Source: an uncultured Collinsella sp.
GTDB lineage: Bacteria > Actinomycetota > Coriobacteriia > Coriobacteriales > Coriobacteriaceae
Assembly (NCBI GenBank): GCA_902495355.1
Contig: CABUWV010000020.1
Location: 1-36,326, forward strand
Length of the DNA: 36,326 bases
Reading direction: 5' to 3'
A model generated the notes under the pieces. That model was given only the letters and a program-made list of their open reading frames with translations, made no database searches and had not been told where the DNA came from. Positions 1-7,923 of the stretch are shown here, one piece after another. The position numbers and the translations under genes were made by a program. Position 1 is the first letter of the stretch, and the number at the start of each line of letters is the position of its first letter.

Positions 1-146
1 GAACCGCACCTCGCGGCCCGCGGGACCCAGCGCTCATGCGCGGTCCGGGCACGAGGATGCCCCCGAGTCGACTCCTCCTATGCGCCATGCGGCCCCCAGG
101 GCACGTGAGTAGACACCGGGCACCGTAACGGTGGGCGCCGCCCACC
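1..146. other. Spacer upstream of 5S rRNA
   Basis: No gene is visible here. The stretch lies immediately 5' of the 5S rRNA and is presumably the 23S-5S spacer of an rRNA operon whose larger genes lie outside the window. A short GC-rich inverted repeat (GGGCACCG/CGGTG) at about 118-134 may form a processing stem. I see no 23S sequence that I can place with confidence. Confidence 0.5.
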
Positions 147-263
147 GGTCAGCGGCCAGAGCATGGGGGGCACGCCCGGTCCCGTTCCGAACCCGGAAGC
201 TAAGCCCCATCGCGCCGAGAGTACTGCGGGGTCAGCCCGTGGGAGGCCAGGGCGCCGCTGACC
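147..263 (+). rRNA. rrf: 5S ribosomal RNA
   Basis: The 117-nt segment has closing helix I formed by GGTCAGCGGC (147-156) and GCCGCTGACC (254-263). Inside are the conserved loop B/C text CCGTTCCGAACCCGGAAG and the loop E/D signature GAGAGTACTG. The pairing extends a few bases outward on both sides (143-268), so the mature ends are estimated from the usual 5S length. It is probably the last gene of an rRNA operon, because a strong terminator follows at once. Confidence 0.95.
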
Positions 264-297
264 GGTGGACGGCACCGAGCCGCCATCGAACTTAGAA

Positions 298-327
298 GGG
301 GGAGGCCGCGAGGCCTCCCCCTTTTTT
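298..327 (+). terminator. Rho-independent terminator of the rRNA operon
   Basis: A GC-rich stem GGGGGAGGCC/GGCCTCCCCC with the short loop GCGA is followed by six T residues. It lies 35 bases after the 5S gene and before the acpS promoter. Confidence 0.95.
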
Positions 328-375
328 GCGTTTATATACCAGATCTAACAAACTCGCTGTGTTTTATGCCCTCGT

Positions 376-405
376 TTGTCGCATCTTCCGTTAACGGGCT
401 ACAAT
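376..405 (+). promoter_or_regulatory. Candidate sigma-70-type promoter of the acpS operon
   Basis: TTGTCG at 376-381 and TACAAT at 400-405 are separated by 18 bases. The -10 box lies about 30 bases before the acpS start codon. There is no other gene between the rRNA terminator and acpS, so a promoter is needed here. Confidence 0.6.
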
Positions 406-434
406 AACTTAGTCTGTGCAATATGGAGGTGAAC

Positions 435-974
435 ATGGCCGAAGCCGGTATCGGCGTTGATATCGTCGAGATTTCCCGCATGAAATCAATCCTTGAAAAG
501 ACACCGTCGTTTGCCCGGCGTGTGTTTACCGAAGAAGAGTGCGCGTATTGCGATGCCTCATCGCGTCCTGCGGCGCATTATGCGAGCCGTTTTGCTTCTC
601 GCGAAGCGGTTCTTAAAGCCCTCGGAACTGGTTTTAGTCAGGGCGTTGGCCGCAAAGACGTCTCGGTAACGCGCGATAAACTTGGCAAGCCGAAGGCATT
701 GCTTTCGGGACGTGCGCTCGAGATAGCTCAAGAGCTTGGTGTCGTTGAGGTTGCTCTCTCCATTACGCTAACGGGTGACTTGGCTGTTGCGAATGCCATC
801 GCCATTACCGAAGATGCCCGCCCGAAACCAAAAGACGAAAAGGTGAGCACCAAGGAACGTGTTGCGCAAACATTTAAAGAGGCTCGCTCTGTCTTGGATG
901 AGCTTGAGCAGTTGCAGAATTCAGCTTTGACGGAGCACCTGGGCGATGCTTCGCAAGATACGCTAGGAGCATAG
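435..974 (+). CDS. acpS: Holo-[acyl-carrier-protein] synthase with C-terminal extension
   Basis: Transfers the 4'-phosphopantetheine arm of CoA to the serine of acyl carrier protein in the cytoplasm, activating fatty-acid synthesis. The start of the protein reads GIGVDIVEISRM, holding the first Mg-binding Asp, and FASREAVLKALG holds the conserved Glu. I chose ATG 435 rather than the in-frame ATG 423 because GGAGGTG (425-431) is an ideal ribosome site for 435 and overlaps the upstream ATG. The catalytic domain ends near residue 125. About 55 further charged residues follow, predicted helical, which ordinary ~120-residue AcpS proteins lack. The stop codon abuts the ATG of nnr, indicating translational coupling. 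Identity is confident; the tail has no assigned role. Confidence 0.93.
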   Translation: MAEAGIGVDIVEISRMKSILEKTPSFARRVFTEEECAYCDASSRPAAHYASRFASREAVLKALGTGFSQGVGRKDVSVTRDKLGKPKALLSGRALEIAQELGVVEVALSITLTGDLAVANAIAITEDARPKPKDEKVSTKERVAQTFKEARSVLDELEQLQNSALTEHLGDASQDTLGA

Positions 975-2591
975 ATGAAACCGGTTTTGAGTACCGAGGA
1001 AGTCGTTCGCCTCGAGGATATTATCGAGCGTGAGGGAACTTCGAAGGCTGAGCTTATGGAGCTAGCGGGCGAGTTTGCCGCCAACGAGATTCTTAAGCTC
1101 AATCCCAATCGAGTCCTTGTGCTGGTCGGTTTTGGCAATAACGGTGGCGATGGCTGGGTCGCGGCTGACATCCTTGCTCATAAGGGTGTTGACGTGGATA
1201 TCGTCTCTCCGGTCGAGCCCGACGAGATTCCTGCTGCCTTGGCGCGCCATGTTGCTCGTCGCACCGCAGGTCGCGATGTGCATGTGTGCGTCGGCCCCTC
1301 GCGCGATGAGCTCGAGGTGCTCATTGATAAGGCTGATGTCGTGGTCGATGCTATTTTTGGCACCGGGTTTCACGGTGATCTCCGCGCCCCATTCTCCATT
1401 TGGATTCCCACTGTAAACGAAAATGCCGACCGCGTTGTCTCTATCGATATTCCCTCGGGCCTCAACGCCGAGACGGGCGTGGTCGATGATGACTGCATCC
1501 GAGCTGAGCGCACCGTGACGATGATCGCTCCTAAGATTGGTTTGTATAGTGCCGATGGCCCCGAGTATGCCGGCGACTTGGTATGCGGGGGTTTGTACGA
1601 CCGCCTTGACGAGGTAATCGACGATGTGGACCATGCTGCCGAGATCGTTGAGCCCGGCGACCTCGTTGACTATTTTGCACCGCTGCCGAGCAATATCGAT
1701 AAGTATTCTCGTGGCTCGGTGCTCATCGTTGCCGGTTCGGCACAGTATCCCGGTGCCGCTATTATGGCCGCTAAGTCTGCGGCACGCGCCGGTGCTGGAT
1801 ATGTCGCCGTTGCAACGCCCGATGCCTGCGCTAATCTCATTCGCATGGCGCTTCCGTCTATTCCAGTCTTCGCCATCCCGTCCGATTCCCGTGGCTCCTT
1901 TGGCGCCGCAGCTCGTATGACGGTATGCGAGATTGCTAAGAAGTACAGCTGCGTTTTATGCGGACCGGGCATGACGACATCTGCCGGCGCTATGCAGGTG
2001 GTTTCTGGCCTACTTGAGCTCGACGTTCCGCTTATCCTGGACGCCGATGCGCTCAACTGCCTCTCTAAGATTGCGATTGACGGTATCGACAGTAATCCTG
2101 AGATGTATCGCCGTGAGCAACCGCTGGTCATGACGCCGCATTATCGTGAGCTTTCACGTTTGGTCGCCGGTGACGAGGTCAACGATTTGGGGACGGCAAT
2201 CGCTGCCGCACAGAAGGTTGTCTGGGCTGCGGGCTCCGATAACCTTGTCGTCATCGCCAAGGGGCCAACGACGGCTATTTGCGGTGTTGAGCGCGTGCTC
2301 CTGCCGCTGTCGGGCCCGGCATCGCTGGCGACTGCCGGCTCCGGCGATGTTCTCGCCGGCATCCTTGCCGGCACGTTGGCGACCATGCGTGACGATATGG
2401 ATCGCTGGGAGCTGCTGTACTCGTACGCCGTCGCGCTCCATAGCTATGCTGGCTTTGCCGCCGCGACGGAGTATGGCGAAAAGAGCGTTATCGCCACCGA
2501 TCTGATCGACCTGATCGGTCCCGCTATGGAGTTGGCGGCGAAGGATGCGCTCGAAGATCTGGGAATCATGGACGAAGGGTCGGATGATTAA
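975..2591 (+). CDS. nnr: Bifunctional NAD(P)H-hydrate epimerase / ADP-dependent dehydratase
   Basis: Repairs damaged NAD(P)H: the N-terminal YjeF domain epimerises R-NAD(P)HX and the C-terminal domain dehydrates S-NAD(P)HX using ADP or ATP. At 538 residues it has the usual length of the fused enzyme. The N-domain (about 1-220) carries the phosphate loop GFGNNGGDG near residue 53. The C-domain (about 235-520) has the ribokinase-like motif TAGSGDVLAGILAG near its end. It starts at the base after the acpS stop and is followed two bases later by alr. The nnr-alr-tsaE grouping is common in bacterial genomes and supports the call. Nothing unusual is seen in the key motifs. Confidence 0.95.
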   Translation: MKPVLSTEEVVRLEDIIEREGTSKAELMELAGEFAANEILKLNPNRVLVLVGFGNNGGDGWVAADILAHKGVDVDIVSPVEPDEIPAALARHVARRTAGRDVHVCVGPSRDELEVLIDKADVVVDAIFGTGFHGDLRAPFSIWIPTVNENADRVVSIDIPSGLNAETGVVDDDCIRAERTVTMIAPKIGLYSADGPEYAGDLVCGGLYDRLDEVIDDVDHAAEIVEPGDLVDYFAPLPSNIDKYSRGSVLIVAGSAQYPGAAIMAAKSAARAGAGYVAVATPDACANLIRMALPSIPVFAIPSDSRGSFGAAARMTVCEIAKKYSCVLCGPGMTTSAGAMQVVSGLLELDVPLILDADALNCLSKIAIDGIDSNPEMYRREQPLVMTPHYRELSRLVAGDEVNDLGTAIAAAQKVVWAAGSDNLVVIAKGPTTAICGVERVLLPLSGPASLATAGSGDVLAGILAGTLATMRDDMDRWELLYSYAVALHSYAGFAAATEYGEKSVIATDLIDLIGPAMELAAKDALEDLGIMDEGSDD

Positions 2592-2593
2592 TC

Positions 2594-3739
2594 ATGAATA
2601 AGGCCGATTTGACGCGCTGGTCCTGGGTTGAGATTGACCGTGGGGCGCTTCGTCGGAACACGAGGGCCTATAAGAATCTGCTGGATTCTCGCCAACGCCT
2701 GTGCTGCGTGGTCAAGGCCGACGCATATGGTCATGGTGCCGTTGAGTGCGCCAAGATCATGTACTCGGCCGGCGCTGATATGTTCGCGGTGGCGACGGTC
2801 AACGAAGGCGTTGAGCTACGTCAGGGTGGCATTACCAAACCCATCCTGATCTTAAGCGAGCCGCCCATCGAGGCAATTCCGACGTTGCTTGAGTTTGACA
2901 TCATGCCTTCGGTCTATACGTCCGATTTTGCCTTGGCCTATGGCGAGTGCGCCGTTGCGGCGGGCAAGGTGGGTAAATACCATCTGGCCATCGAGACGGG
3001 CATGAATCGTATCGGCGTTCACTATACGCAGGTGCTCGACTTTGTGCGCGGCATTAGTTTCCATCGCGGCATTCAGTGCGACGGCGTATTTACGCATTTC
3101 GCTACGGCAGACGAGCCTTCGGGTTGGGACTACAAGCTGCAGTGCCAGCGCTTTACCGAGGCCGTTCAAGCCATTAAGGACGCAGGTTTTGAGTGCGGTA
3201 TCGTGCACTGTGCCAACACGCCGTCCTCGATGCTCGATCCCTCGATGCATTTTGATATGATTCGCGCCGGCGTTGGCTTGTATGGTATGCAGCCGTGCGA
3301 GCTGAGTGGCCGCGTGATGCAGCTTGATCCCGTCATGAGTGTCCATGCGCGCGTGACGCGCGTTGCACATCCTGCGATGGGTGAGGGCGTGGGCTACGGC
3401 TTTACCTACCGCGTACCGCGTACGCGCGTTCAGATCTGCACGCTGCCGATCGGTTATGCCGACGGCCTATCGCGTACGCTTTCCAATCGTATGGATGTGC
3501 TGTATCGCGGCGAGCGCGTGCGTCAGGTGGGCAATATCTGCATGGATCAGTTTATGGTCGCCATTCAGTCCAACCCGGCACATGAGATTCCCGAGGCCGA
3601 GTATGGTGACGAGATGATTATTGTCGGTCGCGACGGCGATGCCGAGATCACTATGGACGAGATGGCCCGACTGCGCGGCACGATTAACTACGAGGTCGCC
3701 TGCGGCTTTGGCATGCGCCTCGACAAGGTCTACGTGTAG
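2594..3739 (+). CDS. alr: Alanine racemase
   Basis: PLP-dependent interconversion of L- and D-alanine, supplying D-Ala for peptidoglycan. The 381-residue length is typical of the family. The PLP lysine is K41 in VVKADAYGHG, and RAGVGLYG and GEGVGYG are the later conserved motifs, the second close to the catalytic tyrosine region. It follows nnr by two bases and shares its transcript. Its own ribosome site is weak (GAAGGG lies well upstream), so coupling to nnr translation is likely. Confidence 0.96.
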   Translation: MNKADLTRWSWVEIDRGALRRNTRAYKNLLDSRQRLCCVVKADAYGHGAVECAKIMYSAGADMFAVATVNEGVELRQGGITKPILILSEPPIEAIPTLLEFDIMPSVYTSDFALAYGECAVAAGKVGKYHLAIETGMNRIGVHYTQVLDFVRGISFHRGIQCDGVFTHFATADEPSGWDYKLQCQRFTEAVQAIKDAGFECGIVHCANTPSSMLDPSMHFDMIRAGVGLYGMQPCELSGRVMQLDPVMSVHARVTRVAHPAMGEGVGYGFTYRVPRTRVQICTLPIGYADGLSRTLSNRMDVLYRGERVRQVGNICMDQFMVAIQSNPAHEIPEAEYGDEMIIVGRDGDAEITMDEMARLRGTINYEVACGFGMRLDKVYV

Positions 3740-3747
3740 GAGTCGCC

Positions 3748-4368
3748 ATGGGCGTCATGCATATCCCTGGCCATACCCATCAGGCACCACGTGAGGTCGC
3801 ACTCGAAGAGATTGAGGCCGTTCTGGGCGATTGTCGCCTCTGCCAGCTCTACCAGTCGCGTCACAATATCGTGTTTGGTGTGGGCAATCCCCGTTCCCGC
3901 GTGATGTTTATTGGCGAGGCACCGGGCCGCAATGAGGATTTGCAAGGCGAGCCCTTTGTCGGCGCGGCGGGTGAGGACCTCAACGGCATTCTGTCGCTGG
4001 CAGGCCTTAAACGTGAAGATGTGTATATCGCCAATGTGCTTAAGTGTCGGCCACCGGGAAACCGCAATCCGCGCCCCGAGGAGGTATTGGCATGCTCGCC
4101 GTTTTTGCGTGAGCAGATTCGCAGTATCTGGCCCGATATCATCGTGACGCTCGGCAATCCCGCGACGCACTTTGTGCTTAAGACCGAGATCGGCATCACC
4201 AAGCTGCGCGGCAGGTTCCATCAGATGGGGCATTTTGTGGTGATGCCCACGTTCCACCCGGCGGCTGCCTTGCGTAACCCGGCGTGGCAGGAGCTGCTGG
4301 AGGAAGACTTTAAGATGCTGGGCGACTATCTGGAGCGACATCCCGCACCAGACGCCGCCTCGGAATAA
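3748..4368 (+). CDS. Family 4 (Fe-S) uracil-DNA glycosylase
   Basis: Removes uracil from DNA in base-excision repair. The 206-residue protein has motif GEAPGRNEDLQGEPFVG (family 4/5 motif 1) and HPAA near the C-terminus (motif 2), both diagnostic of thermostable-type UDGs. Four cysteines in CRLC, KCRPP and LACSPF are placed as expected for the [4Fe-4S] ligands. AGGAG at the end of alr serves the ATG at 3748. It sits in the middle of a cell-wall/tRNA-modification operon; family 4 enzymes are widespread in actinobacteria, so this is a housekeeping repair gene rather than an acquired one. Confidence 0.92.
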   Translation: MGVMHIPGHTHQAPREVALEEIEAVLGDCRLCQLYQSRHNIVFGVGNPRSRVMFIGEAPGRNEDLQGEPFVGAAGEDLNGILSLAGLKREDVYIANVLKCRPPGNRNPRPEEVLACSPFLREQIRSIWPDIIVTLGNPATHFVLKTEIGITKLRGRFHQMGHFVVMPTFHPAAALRNPAWQELLEEDFKMLGDYLERHPAPDAASE

Positions 4369-4380
4369 TAAGGAGCGTAT

Positions 4381-4887
4381 ATGTCCCTGGAGCGCCTGGG
4401 GGTAGGCACTTACAAAACGGCTAGTGCTGCCGATACCGAGCATTTTGGCGAGTTGGTTGCGCCATGCCTGGAAGACGGTGACGTGTTGATTTTGACCGGT
4501 GGCCTGGGGGTGGGGAAGACCCACTTTACCAAGGGCGTTTCGCGCGGCTTGGGCGACGGGCATATGGTTACGAGTCCCACGTTCGCGCTCATGGCCGTTC
4601 ATGACCAGGGCCGCATCCCGCTGTTCCACTTTGACCTGTACCGCCTGGAGCATGCTTACGAGCTTGAGGATACGGGCATTTTTGACGTGCTGGGCTATGA
4701 GGGAGCTTGCATGCTGGAGTGGGGCGAGCAGTTCCAGGATGAGCTGACCGACGAGTATCTCTCGGTGACGCTTAGGCGTGACGAGGACAACAGCGACGTG
4801 CGAACGATCACGCTTGAGGCTCACGGCGAGCGCGCGACGGAGCTTTCCGATTTGATTGATAGGGCTGTACAAGATGAGCTTGCATAG
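4381..4887 (+). CDS. tsaE: tRNA threonylcarbamoyladenosine biosynthesis ATPase TsaE
   Basis: P-loop ATPase that drives the TsaB-TsaD complex during formation of t6A37 in tRNAs reading ANN codons. The Walker A motif GGLGVGKT lies at residues 40-47, and the conserved HFDLYRLE segment follows at about 82. The C-terminus is slightly longer (168 aa) than typical ~150-residue TsaE. AAGGAGCG gives a strong ribosome site. The 3' end overlaps the next gene, whose product holds both TsaB and TsaD, so all TsaE partners are translated from adjacent frames. Confidence 0.95.
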   Translation: MSLERLGVGTYKTASAADTEHFGELVAPCLEDGDVLILTGGLGVGKTHFTKGVSRGLGDGHMVTSPTFALMAVHDQGRIPLFHFDLYRLEHAYELEDTGIFDVLGYEGACMLEWGEQFQDELTDEYLSVTLRRDEDNSDVRTITLEAHGERATELSDLIDRAVQDELA

Positions 4888-7258
4888 GGACAACGCGCCG
4901 GTGGTGGCGCTCGATACTTCGACTGACATGCTTGCCTGCGCGGTAAGCTGGATTGATGTGCGGGCAGGCGAGGCGAAGCTGGTGAGTGGGGACCATCTGT
5001 GTCGCCGTCATGCCAACGTGGAGCTCGTGAATACCGTTGATGGCGTACTGAAGCAGGCCGGCCTGGATCGCAGCGATGTCGGCTGTTATGTGGTCGGTCG
5101 CGGTCCCGGCTCGTTTACGGGCGTGCGTATCGGCATCTCCACCGCGAAGGGTCTGGCGCGCGGCGCCAACGTGCCGTTGCTGGGCGTGTCGACGCTCGAT
5201 GCTTGCGCCTGGACGGCATGGAAGGCTGGCGTGCGCGGCAAGCTTGGTGTTCTTGCCGACGCCATGCGCAGCGAGGTGTACCCGGCGTTGTATGTGCTGG
5301 GGGACGAAGGCCCCGAGCGTCAGTTTGAGCGTGAGAGCGTGGTCAAGGCCGCTGTGGCGCTTGATGAGTGGCGCGAGGCCGCCGACTGGGATCAAATTAG
5401 GCTGACGGGCGACGGCTTGGTACGTTACGGCAAGCTTTTGCGTGAGGAGGAGACCGCCCGCTGCGTGGAGCGCGACCTGTGGTGGCCTTCGGGCGAGGGC
5501 CTGCTCCTTGCGCATGCTGCGGGCGACGGAGACCCGGCCCGCATCCTGCCGATCTATACGCGCCTTTCGGATGCCGAGGAAAACGAGCGCAGGCGTCTCG
5601 GTCTTGCCGAGAGCGCGCAGAGTGGAATTACGGGCGTAGCCGATGAGCTCGCCGGCCGTCATCTGCAGTTCCGCCCCATGGGCGCGGCGGATGCCGAGGG
5701 CGCGAGCGCGCTGGAGGCAGCCTGCTTTGAAGGCGCTGGGCACGAGGCGTGGACCCCGAGCATGTTCCTGTCCGAGCTGGGTCAGGACGTTGCCGCCCCG
5801 CGCAGCTGGTGGGTTGCTCACGATGACGGCCAGCTCCTGGGCCTTGCCGGCGGTATGGTTGTCGATGGTGACGTGCAGATCATGGACGTTGCCGTCGATC
5901 CGGCGCATCGTCGTGAGGGCATTGCCCGCAAGCTGCTGTCGCACGTGAGCTATGACGCCCAGATGCTCGGTTGCACGACGGCCTCGCTCGAGGTCGAGGA
6001 CGGCAATGAGGACGCGGTTGCACTCTATGCCGCCCTGGGCTTTACCGAGGCGGGCCGTCGTCGCGGCTACTACGGTGCCGGCAAGGACGCCATCGTCATG
6101 ACGGCGCCGTTGCCCCTCGTGCTTCCGGTCGATAACGCCTCGCCCGAGCCGACGGCAGCCGAGCAGCGCGTATGGCCCCTGCCTGCGCCCAGGCGCTCTG
6201 CCGAGGAGCGTGTCGAGATTGAGCGTCGTCGTCTTGTACTCGCTATCGAGAGCTCCTGCGACGAGACGGCGGTGGCGATTATCGATGCGGACGGCAATAT
6301 GCTGGCCAACCAGGTGTCGACGCAGATTGATTTTCATGCCCGCTTTGGCGGCGTGGTGCCCGAGATCGCCTCGCGCAAGCATGTTGAGGTTATCGTGAGC
6401 GTCGTGGATGCGGCACTCGAGGACGCCGCAGCGTCGCTGGGTCTTACGGGCGGAGCCATTGCACCAAGTGAGCTTGCCGCCGTGGGCGTGACGCAGGGTC
6501 CGGGCCTGGTGGGCGCGCTCGTGGTTGGCGTCGCCTTTGCCAAGGGCTTTGCCTACGCTGCCGGCAAACCGCTTGTGTGCGTCAATCACCTTGAGGGCCA
6601 TCTGTTTGCCAACCTGCTGACGCAACCCGACCTCAAACCGCCGTTTATCTTCACGCTTGTCTCGGGTGGGCACACCATGCTCGTGCACGTGAAGGCGTGG
6701 GGCGACTACGAGGTGCTCGGTGAGACGCTCGACGACGCTGTGGGCGAGGCCTTCGACAAGGTAGCCAAGGCGTTGGGTCTGGGCTATCCCGGTGGCCCCA
6801 TCATTTCCAAGCTGGCCGAGACGGGCAACCCCAAGGCGATCGATTTCCCCCGTGCGCTTAACAGCAGGGGAGACTATCGCTTCTCGCTTTCGGGCCTTAA
6901 AACCGCTGTGACGCTCTACATTGAACAGGAGACCAAGGCCGGGCGCACGATTCACCTGCCCGATCTGGCAGCTTCGTTTGAGGCAGCTGTCTTTGACGTG
7001 CAGTACAAGAAGGCCAAAAACGCATTGCACGCTACCGGATGCAAGGAATACTGCATCGGTGGCGGCGTCTCGGCCAACCCGCATCTGCGCGAGATGATGA
7101 TCAAGAAGCTTGGGCGTCAGGGGATTCGCGTAACGGTGCCGCCCTTGTCTGCCTGTACCGATAACGCCGCCATGATCGCGGAGGTCGCTCGCCGTAAATT
7201 CGACCGAGGTGAAATCTCGCCGTTCGACGTCGACGCCGATCCGAACATGACGCTGTAG
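4874..7258 (+). CDS. tsaB-rimI-tsaD: TsaB-RimI-TsaD triple fusion protein
   Basis: Three enzymes lie in one 794-residue chain. Residues about 1-245 are TsaB, with GRGPGSFTGVRIG, the dimerisation partner in t6A synthesis. Residues 264-410 are a GNAT acetyltransferase of the RimI type, which acetylates the N-terminus of ribosomal protein S18; the acetyl-CoA loop is RREGIA near 346-351. Residues about 453-794 are TsaD, the threonylcarbamoyl transferase, with its metal-binding His pair H572/H576 in NHLEGH and GGGVSANPHLRE. I prefer ATG 4874, inside the end of tsaE, to ATG 4856, which has no ribosome site; the overlap implies coupling. The reading frame is open throughout with intact motifs, so this is a real fusion and not a frameshift artefact. 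Confidence 0.93.
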   Translation: MSLHRDNAPVVALDTSTDMLACAVSWIDVRAGEAKLVSGDHLCRRHANVELVNTVDGVLKQAGLDRSDVGCYVVGRGPGSFTGVRIGISTAKGLARGANVPLLGVSTLDACAWTAWKAGVRGKLGVLADAMRSEVYPALYVLGDEGPERQFERESVVKAAVALDEWREAADWDQIRLTGDGLVRYGKLLREEETARCVERDLWWPSGEGLLLAHAAGDGDPARILPIYTRLSDAEENERRRLGLAESAQSGITGVADELAGRHLQFRPMGAADAEGASALEAACFEGAGHEAWTPSMFLSELGQDVAAPRSWWVAHDDGQLLGLAGGMVVDGDVQIMDVAVDPAHRREGIARKLLSHVSYDAQMLGCTTASLEVEDGNEDAVALYAALGFTEAGRRRGYYGAGKDAIVMTAPLPLVLPVDNASPEPTAAEQRVWPLPAPRRSAEERVEIERRRLVLAIESSCDETAVAIIDADGNMLANQVSTQIDFHARFGGVVPEIASRKHVEVIVSVVDAALEDAAASLGLTGGAIAPSELAAVGVTQGPGLVGALVVGVAFAKGFAYAAGKPLVCVNHLEGHLFANLLTQPDLKPPFIFTLVSGGHTMLVHVKAWGDYEVLGETLDDAVGEAFDKVAKALGLGYPGGPIISKLAETGNPKAIDFPRALNSRGDYRFSLSGLKTAVTLYIEQETKAGRTIHLPDLAASFEAAVFDVQYKKAKNALHATGCKEYCIGGGVSANPHLREMMIKKLGRQGIRVTVPPLSACTDNAAMIAEVARRKFDRGEISPFDVDADPNMTL

Positions 7259-7270
7259 CTGGTACGGCGC

Positions 7271-7405
7271 GGTCCCCGGACGGAGGGGCCGGATATAAGG
7301 TTTCCTGCTCTACAGTCCTGCGCAAGACGAAGGCCACATTAAGTGGCCTTCTTTGCGTGCGGAACTCGCGATAAACCTTATATCCGGCCCCTCCGTCCGG
7401 GGACC
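7271..7405 (+). repeat. Variable-arm hairpin element, copy 1 (forward)
   Basis: A 135-nt element closed by a perfect 33-bp inverted repeat (7271-7303 with 7373-7405). Inside lies a second stem GAAGGCCAC/GTGGCCTTC around the loop ATTAA, plus conserved unpaired blocks CCTGCTCTACAGTCCTGC and CGTGCGGAACTCGCGAT. The core is shared with copies at 7548-7679, 12455-12522 (half) and 30276-30406, while the outer arms are locus-specific. It begins 12 bases after the tsaD stop, and the right arm is followed by TTTCT, so it could also end transcription of the tsa operon. Confidence 0.9.
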
Positions 7406-7514
7406 TTTCTGTATCGATATAGCTTCTGAGCTGGTTTGGCGTCGACAACGTCCAGCAAGGTTAACAAGCCAGCGTCGAATTTCCAGCGTTCTTTAGCTGA
7501 AAAAAAAGTTGGTG

Positions 7515-7533
7515 TGCGGAGCTTTGCTCCGCA
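7515..7533. repeat. Short perfect hairpin between the two large elements
   Basis: TGCGGAGC and GCTCCGCA pair around a TTT loop. On the minus strand a run of eight T residues lies about eight bases beyond it, a weak terminator-like arrangement. The rest of 7406-7547 shows no convincing gene. Confidence 0.5.
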
Positions 7534-7547
7534 TTTGGGATGGGAGC

Positions 7548-7679
7548 CCCTCGGGAGCGGGCGGGCGTATACAAGGTTTATCGCGAGTTCCGCACGAGCC
7601 GGAGAGCACTTAATGTGCTCTCCGTGCGAGCAGGACTGTAGAGCAGGAAACCTTGTATACGCCCGCCCGCTCCCGAGGG
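7548..7679 (-). repeat. Variable-arm hairpin element, copy 2 (inverted)
   Basis: A 132-nt element closed by a perfect 32-bp inverted repeat (7548-7579 with 7648-7679). Read on the minus strand, its core matches copy 1 and copy 4, with inner stem CGGAGAGCAC/GTGCTCTCCG around ATTAA. The outer arm is unrelated to those of the other copies. It lies 142 bases from copy 1 in the opposite orientation, so the two cores could also pair with each other. Confidence 0.9.
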
Positions 7680-7778
7680 ACATCTCTCATGCAAAAACTG
7701 TCGCTGGGTAAAGTCCGAGGTCAGTGGCGTTTTATACCGAGAAATCCAAAAAAGTTGAAAATTCATTACAAATTTGCG

Positions 7779-7807
7779 TTGACTTTAGGTAACTAAAGTT
7801 TCATACT
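7779..7807 (+). promoter_or_regulatory. cstA promoter with internal palindrome
   Basis: TTGACT (7779-7784) and CATACT (7802-7807) are separated by exactly 17 bases, a strong housekeeping-type promoter. The spacer contains a perfect inverted repeat ACTTTAG-GTAA-CTAAAGT (7782-7799) that overlaps the -35 box, a good position for a repressor site. The regulator is unknown. A further 9-bp inverted repeat GATGTGAAC/GTTCACATC (7826-7834, 7846-7854) lies in the early leader. The stretch 7680-7778 shows nothing else. Confidence 0.75.
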
Positions 7808-7878
7808 CCTTTTCAACCACTGGGGGATGTGAACACGCACGGATCGTTCACATCATGATTGAAGAGGATTTCTTAGAC

Positions 7879-7923
7879 ATGTTCACGCATCAGCTAAACA
7901 TTATCAGCGTAGTAATTATCTGA
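7879..7923 (+). CDS. Branched-chain leader peptide of the cstA attenuator
   Basis: A 14-codon ORF reads MFTHQLNIISVVII and stops with TGA. AAGAGGA (7862-7868) is a good ribosome site ten bases before ATG 7879; an in-frame ATG at 7855 lacks one. Six of its last seven codons are Ile or Val, the hallmark of a leader peptide that senses charged tRNA-Ile/tRNA-Val. It lies between the promoter and a terminator upstream of cstA. Too short for family assignment; the call rests on codon content, position and the flanking RNA structures. Confidence 0.8.
   Translation: MFTHQLNIISVVII

Noticed and set aside
4808..7084. Long minus-strand open frame of 758 codons opposite tsaB-rimI-tsaD
   Set aside because: It is a high-GC shadow frame. 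Its translation is rich in His and Arg and has no recognisable domain, while the plus strand encodes three intact enzymes.
7378..7711. Short open frames covering the two inverted hairpin elements
   Set aside because: Their translations consist of the palindromic element read through in both directions; they match no protein pattern and lack good ribosome sites.
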